Assembly: GCA_947453205.1 (NCBI GenBank)
Contig: CANGFT010000026.1
Location: 1-52,989, forward strand
From: Beijerinckiaceae bacterium
GTDB lineage: Bacteria; Pseudomonadota; Alphaproteobacteria; Rhizobiales; Beijerinckiaceae
Direction: 5' to 3'
Length of the DNA: 52,989 nucleotides
This document shows positions 47,903-52,989 of this stretch, piece by piece. The notes under the pieces are model-generated. The model searched no databases. It was not told the DNA's origin and saw nothing but the letters and a program-made list of their open reading frames with translations. Position 1 is the first letter of the stretch. Every line of letters begins with the position of its first letter. A program made the translations under genes and the position numbers.

Positions 47903-50089
47903 TCAGACGGCGTCCTTGTCGTTCATCCGCGCCGCAGCCTCGAAATCGGCCAGCGTGGGATGGGCGAGCTGCGCATATTCGACCCGCTCGCAGGCGGCCA
48001 GCTTCGCCCGCTCGCACAGATCCCTGATCTCCGCGCCAGACAGATCGGCGATGGCGGGCGCCATGGCGTCGGCCAGGCTCCCCACATCGGGATTGGCGCC
48101 AAGGCCCGGCATGGCCAGCGACAGTGTGAAGATCTCGCGCCGCGCCGCCTCGTCGGGCATGGGCACATGTATCTTTCGTCCGAAACGGCCGGTGCGGATG
48201 ACCGAGGGGTCGATGAGGTCGAGCCGATTGGTCGCGCCGACCACGAGGATCGGCAAACCCGGCTCCAGCGCATCGAGCTGGGCGAGCAATTGGCTGACCA
48301 CGCGTTCGGTGGTCATGGACCCGTCATGCGCGCCGCGAACCGGGGCGATGGCCTCGAGCTGATCGAAGAAAACGATGGCCGGCGAGACCTGCCGGGCGAG
48401 GCGGAAGACTTCGCGGATGGCGCCTTCGGATTCGCCGAGCCATTTGGTGAAGACCTCGGGGCCATTGACCGAAATGAAATTGACCCCGCTTTCATTGGCG
48501 AGCGCCTTGACGAGCAGGGTCTTGCCTGTGCCCGAAGGCCCGTGCAGCAGCACCCCGGACTGACCATCGAGACCTGCGGCATGAAGGAACTCGGGCCGCT
48601 TGAGCATCAGATCCATGAGGCTCTTGAGGCGCTTTTTCTGCGCATGGAGGCCGCCGATCTGGGCGAAGGAGACATCAGACGCAGCCATGAAGGAATCGCG
48701 CAGGGACGAAGGCTTCACCTTCGTCAGCGCCGAATCGAAATCCGCCTCGACGACGCGCAGGTCCGAGGCCGAGATCTTGAAGGCGGAGTGATGGTCGTCG
48801 AGCGACACCATGTGGCGACGCATCGCGCTCAGGCCAGCCTCGCGGCAAAGCTCCATGAGATCGGCGCCCAGAAACCCGTGGGTGCGCCGCGCCACTTCGC
48901 CCAGATGTTTCAGCGCAGCGTCAGACAGGGGCATTTCGCGCGTATGGATCGACAGGATCTCACGACGGCCCGGCGCATCGGGTGGGCCAATGAACAACTC
49001 ACGGTCGAAGCGCCCAGGTCGACGGAACGCCTGATCGACGGCGTCCACCCGATTGGTCGTGGCGAGGACCACGACGGAATCGACCCGTTTGAGGCCATCC
49101 ATCAATGAGAGAAGCTGGGTCACGGCGCGCGTGTCGGCATGGGCGCCCGTCTCGCCGCGCTTGGGGGCTATGGCGTCGAGTTCGTCTATGAAGACGATGG
49201 ACGGCGCGTGATGGCTCGCCTCGGAGAAGATCCTGCGCAGATTGGCTTCGGTCTCGCCCGTATAGGTCCCGATCACATCAGGCCCGTTGAGATAATAAAA
49301 CCGCGCATCGATCTCGTTGGAGACGGCGCGGGCGAGGTGGGTCTTGCCGGACCCCGGAGGCCCGTAAAGGATCACCCCGCGCGGCGGCGCTATGCCCAGA
49401 TGCCGATAGACATGGGGAAAGCGCAGGGGCAATTGCACGAGCTCGCGCAGGATGCGGACCTGTGTCGAAAGACCGCCGACATCCTCGAAAGTGATGTCGA
49501 AAAGCCCCTCCGGCACATGCGAATCGAACTGGTCGAGCAGGATCTGCGTCTGCGGCCCGACGACGCCAGGCGCGCCCTTGAGGGGCGCGACCTCATAGGT
49601 CGTCCCCGCCTGCGAATTGGGGAAGCGGATATAGAGCACGGCGCCGGTGGCGACCGGCGTTTTGCATTCAAGGAGGATCTCGCGGATATAGGGGACAAGA
49701 TCATGCGCGAGGGAGACATCCGCGCCAGGGCGCAGCACCACCCGATCCAGCTCCCGTTCCGCCCAGCGTTCGACCTTCACCTCGTCATTGAGATGCGCCT
49801 TGATCGACTGGCGTCCGAAGCGGTCAAGGCGAATGACGCCCGACCCGCGTGCGAGCCGCCCGGAGACGATGGCGCGGCCCAGCAAGGTGCGGCCTCGATC
49901 GGTGGTCACAAGCAAGAGGTCGCCTGCGGCCGCGCCAAGGGATTCGATCAGCGCCGGATCCAGCTCCACCTGAACAAGCGGCTTGTGAATCTCGTCGCTC
50001 GCCAGATGATCCACAGTGGCATGGACATGCCTGCCCTCACCCTCGCCATGACCATGACCATGGCCGTGCTGCTGAGTCCGCCCGCTCAT
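47903..50089 (-). CDS. Cdc48/VCP-like double AAA ATPase with a Walker B Glu-to-Gln change in D2
   Basis: The approximately 728-residue protein has an N-terminal His/Gly-rich stretch (HGHGHGHGEGEGRHVH), a Cdc48 N-domain (about 35-190) and two AAA modules. D1 has Walker A GPPGSGKT near 241, Walker B FIDELDAI near 298 and Arg fingers in RRPGRFDRE. D2 has Walker A GPSGTGKT near 515, but Walker B reads FFDQLEAI (codon at 48359-48361), replacing the catalytic Glu by Gln. This change blocks hydrolysis when engineered in AAA proteins, so D2 probably binds ATP without turnover. An upstream extension from 50212 is unlikely. Cdc48 homologues unfold proteins; the 22-bp gap to the set F Bug gene suggests co-transcription. 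Confidence 0.9.
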   Translation of the reverse strand: MSGRTQQHGHGHGHGEGEGRHVHATVDHLASDEIHKPLVQVELDPALIESLGAAAGDLLLVTTDRGRTLLGRAIVSGRLARGSGVIRLDRFGRQSIKAHLNDEVKVERWAERELDRVVLRPGADVSLAHDLVPYIREILLECKTPVATGAVLYIRFPNSQAGTTYEVAPLKGAPGVVGPQTQILLDQFDSHVPEGLFDITFEDVGGLSTQVRILRELVQLPLRFPHVYRHLGIAPPRGVILYGPPGSGKTHLARAVSNEIDARFYYLNGPDVIGTYTGETEANLRRIFSEASHHAPSIVFIDELDAIAPKRGETGAHADTRAVTQLLSLMDGLKRVDSVVVLATTNRVDAVDQAFRRPGRFDRELFIGPPDAPGRREILSIHTREMPLSDAALKHLGEVARRTHGFLGADLMELCREAGLSAMRRHMVSLDDHHSAFKISASDLRVVEADFDSALTKVKPSSLRDSFMAASDVSFAQIGGLHAQKKRLKSLMDLMLKRPEFLHAAGLDGQSGVLLHGPSGTGKTLLVKALANESGVNFISVNGPEVFTKWLGESEGAIREVFRLARQVSPAIVFFDQLEAIAPVRGAHDGSMTTERVVSQLLAQLDALEPGLPILVVGATNRLDLIDPSVIRTGRFGRKIHVPMPDEAARREIFTLSLAMPGLGANPDVGSLADAMAPAIADLSGAEIRDLCERAKLAACERVEYAQLAHPTLADFEAAARMNDKDAV

Positions 50090-50129
50090 ACCTTGTCGCC
50101 CCGCATCCCCGAATGATCCTTTATTTATT

Positions 50130-50145
50130 GGCCCATTTATGGGCC
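50130..50145. repeat. Inverted repeat upstream of the Cdc48-like gene
   Basis: GGCCCAT-TT-ATGGGCC forms a 7-bp dyad 41-56 bp upstream of the ATG at 50089, within a 12-base quasi-tandem array of the form TTTATTGGCCCA repeated three times (about 50121-50156). Its position would suit an operator or a leader hairpin for set F. It falls inside the 231-bp gap between the AAA gene and the dioxygenase gene, where nothing else was recognised. Confidence 0.5.
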
Positions 50146-50320
50146 CGTTTATTGGCCGCGCCAAATTCGACGCCAGGCGATAGGGAAAGTTGCAATGCGG
50201 CCGCAGCATCAACTGCAGCCTGCATGCCCTCTTTCCTGCTCATACGGCTTGGCGACCATAAGACCAGCCCAAGCCCGCCCGGTCAACCCGAGCGACCCTG
50301 TGCAGCCGCAGCCAAGCGCT

Positions 50321-51214
50321 TCAGGCGATGCGAGAATCGCCATTGTCGAGGGCGCGTTCGCGGCAGGTCGTGCGCCGCATGTCGCGGACCTCGTTGCGAT
50401 CGTCGAAGGGCGTGGCGCGATGCATGGTGGCGAGATTGTCCCAGATGAGCACGTCGCCCTGACGCCATTTATGCGCATAGACGAATTGCGGCTGCACGGC
50501 GAAATCCATGAGTTCAGCGATGAGCGCGCGCGCCTTGTCGCGCGGATAGCCCAGGATGTCGCTGGCGTGAGAGGCGAGATAGAGCGCCTTGCGGCCGGAA
50601 GGTTCATGCAGATGCACGAGTTTGTGGCGCGCTGGCGGGCGCGTCACACGCTCCTCCTCCGTGGGCTCGGGACCGCCGCCCTGCACGCGGCTGTACCAAT
50701 AGGAATGTTCGACGACGAGATCCTCAAGGCCCACCTTGCGGTCCGGCGGCAAGGCCTCCCAGACCGCGCGCATGTCCGTGAATTCGGTGTCGGCGCCGGT
50801 GGGCGGGGTGATATGCCCGACCAGCAACGAATAGGTGGCGCGCACCTCATAAAAGCTCATGTCGGTGTGCCAGAGGCGATTGGCGCGCTTGTAGGCGAGA
50901 CGCCTGTCGTCGTCAGCATAGATTTCGCCGACGTCGTTGAGGTTGCTCTGATCGACGATCTCGGGATAGGGCAGCCGGACCTCCGTTCCATTGATCTTCG
51001 GCGATTTACCGCGCTCCAGCGGGCCAAGCCGCGCGCTGAAGGCGATATGCTGCTCATTGGTCGGCGGCTCGTCATGGCCGATGACGCAGACCGCATAGGT
51101 CGCAAGCGCAGCCCGAACCGCCTTCATGGCCGCCTCATCGACGGGTCGGCGGATGTCGACGCCTGTCAGGCGCGCGGCATAAAGCGGGTGCAGGGGTTCG
51201 ATCCCAATCGTCAC
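50321..51214 (-). CDS. TfdA/TauD-family Fe(II)/2-oxoglutarate dioxygenase
   Basis: The 297-residue protein starts with GTG at 51214, preceded by GGGAGG. A longer ORF runs upstream through the tRNA gene and is not real. Features are the HxD pair in NRLWHTDMSFYEVRATYSLL near residue 100, TEFTDMRAVWEALP, the distal His in LATMHRATPFDDR near 265, and the 2-oxoglutarate Arg in MRRTTCRER. The segment around HTD resembles 2,4-D dioxygenase (TfdA) more than taurine dioxygenase. It stands alone between set F and tRNA-Lys. It likely cleaves an ether or C-heteroatom bond by hydroxylation. Confidence 0.88.
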   Translation of the reverse strand: MTIGIEPLHPLYAARLTGVDIRRPVDEAAMKAVRAALATYAVCVIGHDEPPTNEQHIAFSARLGPLERGKSPKINGTEVRLPYPEIVDQSNLNDVGEIYADDDRRLAYKRANRLWHTDMSFYEVRATYSLLVGHITPPTGADTEFTDMRAVWEALPPDRKVGLEDLVVEHSYWYSRVQGGGPEPTEEERVTRPPARHKLVHLHEPSGRKALYLASHASDILGYPRDKARALIAELMDFAVQPQFVYAHKWRQGDVLIWDNLATMHRATPFDDRNEVRDMRRTTCRERALDNGDSRIA

Positions 51215-51360
51215 ATTGTCCTCCCAAGTTTCCAGCAAGCTAATACGACTGCGCGATAACGCAAGACGATCGCCGCGAAGACCGAGCTTGACCGATCGAC
51301 TATGGAGTTGGGGCGGTGATGACTGGGTGAGGCTATGCGCCGCTCGCCCGAGGACTTCGA

Positions 51361-51436
<76 letters not shown>

Positions 51437-51596
51437 ATCGAAGTCGCTGACGGCCCAAGGCCGTGAGCGAGGCGGTGTTTAGCAAAGGTCTTTCCGCCTG
51501 TCCAGCGCTTTGCAAAATATATCTTCATTGTCTTGCGCATAGAGCCTGGCGGCCGCAAGTCGTGGCTGACCATCGCCGACATCTGGCGCCATCGCC

Positions 51597-51627
51597 ACAA
51601 AAAACAGCGGGCCCTGCGGCCCGCTGT
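51597..51627 (-). terminator. Rho-independent terminator of leuA
   Basis: On the minus strand ACAGCGGGCC and GGCCCGCTGT form a perfect 10-bp stem (51604-51627) with a 4-base loop, followed by a T-run (51599-51604). It lies 25 bp after the leuA stop at 51652, a textbook intrinsic terminator. Confidence 0.93.
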
Positions 51628-51651
51628 GCGAAACTCCGAACGTCCGAACCG

Positions 51652-52989
<1,338 letters not shown>

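Noticed and set aside
50090-50212. Upstream extension of the AAA gene (PINGPINGPINK)
   Set aside because: It is the translation of the 12-base repeat array, outside the Cdc48 N-domain; the start at 50089 fits the protein better.
51241-51250. Sequence TAATACGACT resembling the start of a T7 promoter
   Set aside because: Only the first ten bases match; the CACTATAG part is absent, and no phage genes are nearby.

Overview
The window is GC-rich with tightly packed, largely intact genes. Gene content, codon use, tRNA-Lys(CUU), ATGA-type stop/start overlaps and the many tripartite-tricarboxylate (Bug/TctC) receptors suggest a chromosomal segment of an alphaproteobacterium, probably Hyphomicrobiales. 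The taxon is an inference from gene families, not from a marker gene. No transposase, integrase, CRISPR array or rRNA was seen.

Layout. (1) 1-3107, minus: the N-terminal 1035 residues of a large RTX-type repeat protein running off the left edge. (2) 3319-9520, minus, set A: hyuA-hyuB-Bug receptor-Ldh_2 dehydrogenase. (3) 9691-10071: a small unknown gene. (4) 10072-14182, minus: a hydroxycinnamoyl-CoA hydratase/lyase homologue, an ADP-forming acyl-CoA synthetase and an acyl-CoA dehydrogenase, likely one aromatic or phenylpropanoid-type acyl-CoA operon. (5) 14361-14759: an orphan gene with a possible sigma-54 promoter. (6) 15156-19472, minus, set C: Bug-amidohydrolase-Bug-Bug. (7) 19660-31711, plus, set D: hyuA-hyuB-M24a-M24b-bicupin-Bug-MmgE/PrpD-Bug-TauD-like dioxygenase. 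(8) 31754-42538, minus, set E: hyuA-hyuB-M24a-M24b-MmgE/PrpD-ABC importer. (9) 42654-44727, plus: a LysR regulator (apparently with an ATT start) and a Bug receptor. (10) 44737-50089, minus, set F: Cdc48-like AAA ATPase-Bug-cupin-cupin-amidohydrolase. (11) 50321-52989: a TfdA-like dioxygenase, tRNA-Lys and the 3' part of leuA.

The central 47 kb reads as a catabolic island built by repeated use of a few families: three HyuA/HyuB pairs, eight Bug receptors, two M24 pairs, two MmgE/PrpD proteins, two ACMSD-like amidohydrolases and three cupin genes. Sets D and E are the clearest case. They share the four-gene core hyuA-hyuB-M24a-M24b in the same order, plus an MmgE/PrpD gene, but D carries Bug receptors where E carries a complete ABC importer. 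The M24 proteins of both sets lack most metal ligands of M24 peptidases, so they look like creatinase-like or non-peptidase partners rather than aminopeptidases.

A working model (inference): an imported cyclic amide, hydantoin-like or ketone-like compound is opened or carboxylated by HyuAB with ATP. The C-N or amidino bond of the product is then handled by an M24a/M24b pair, and further steps use MmgE/PrpD, cupin and Fe(II)/2-oxoglutarate enzymes. The substrate cannot be read from the sequence. No TctA/TctB membrane genes are present, so the eight Bug receptors must use membrane components encoded elsewhere or act as sensors.
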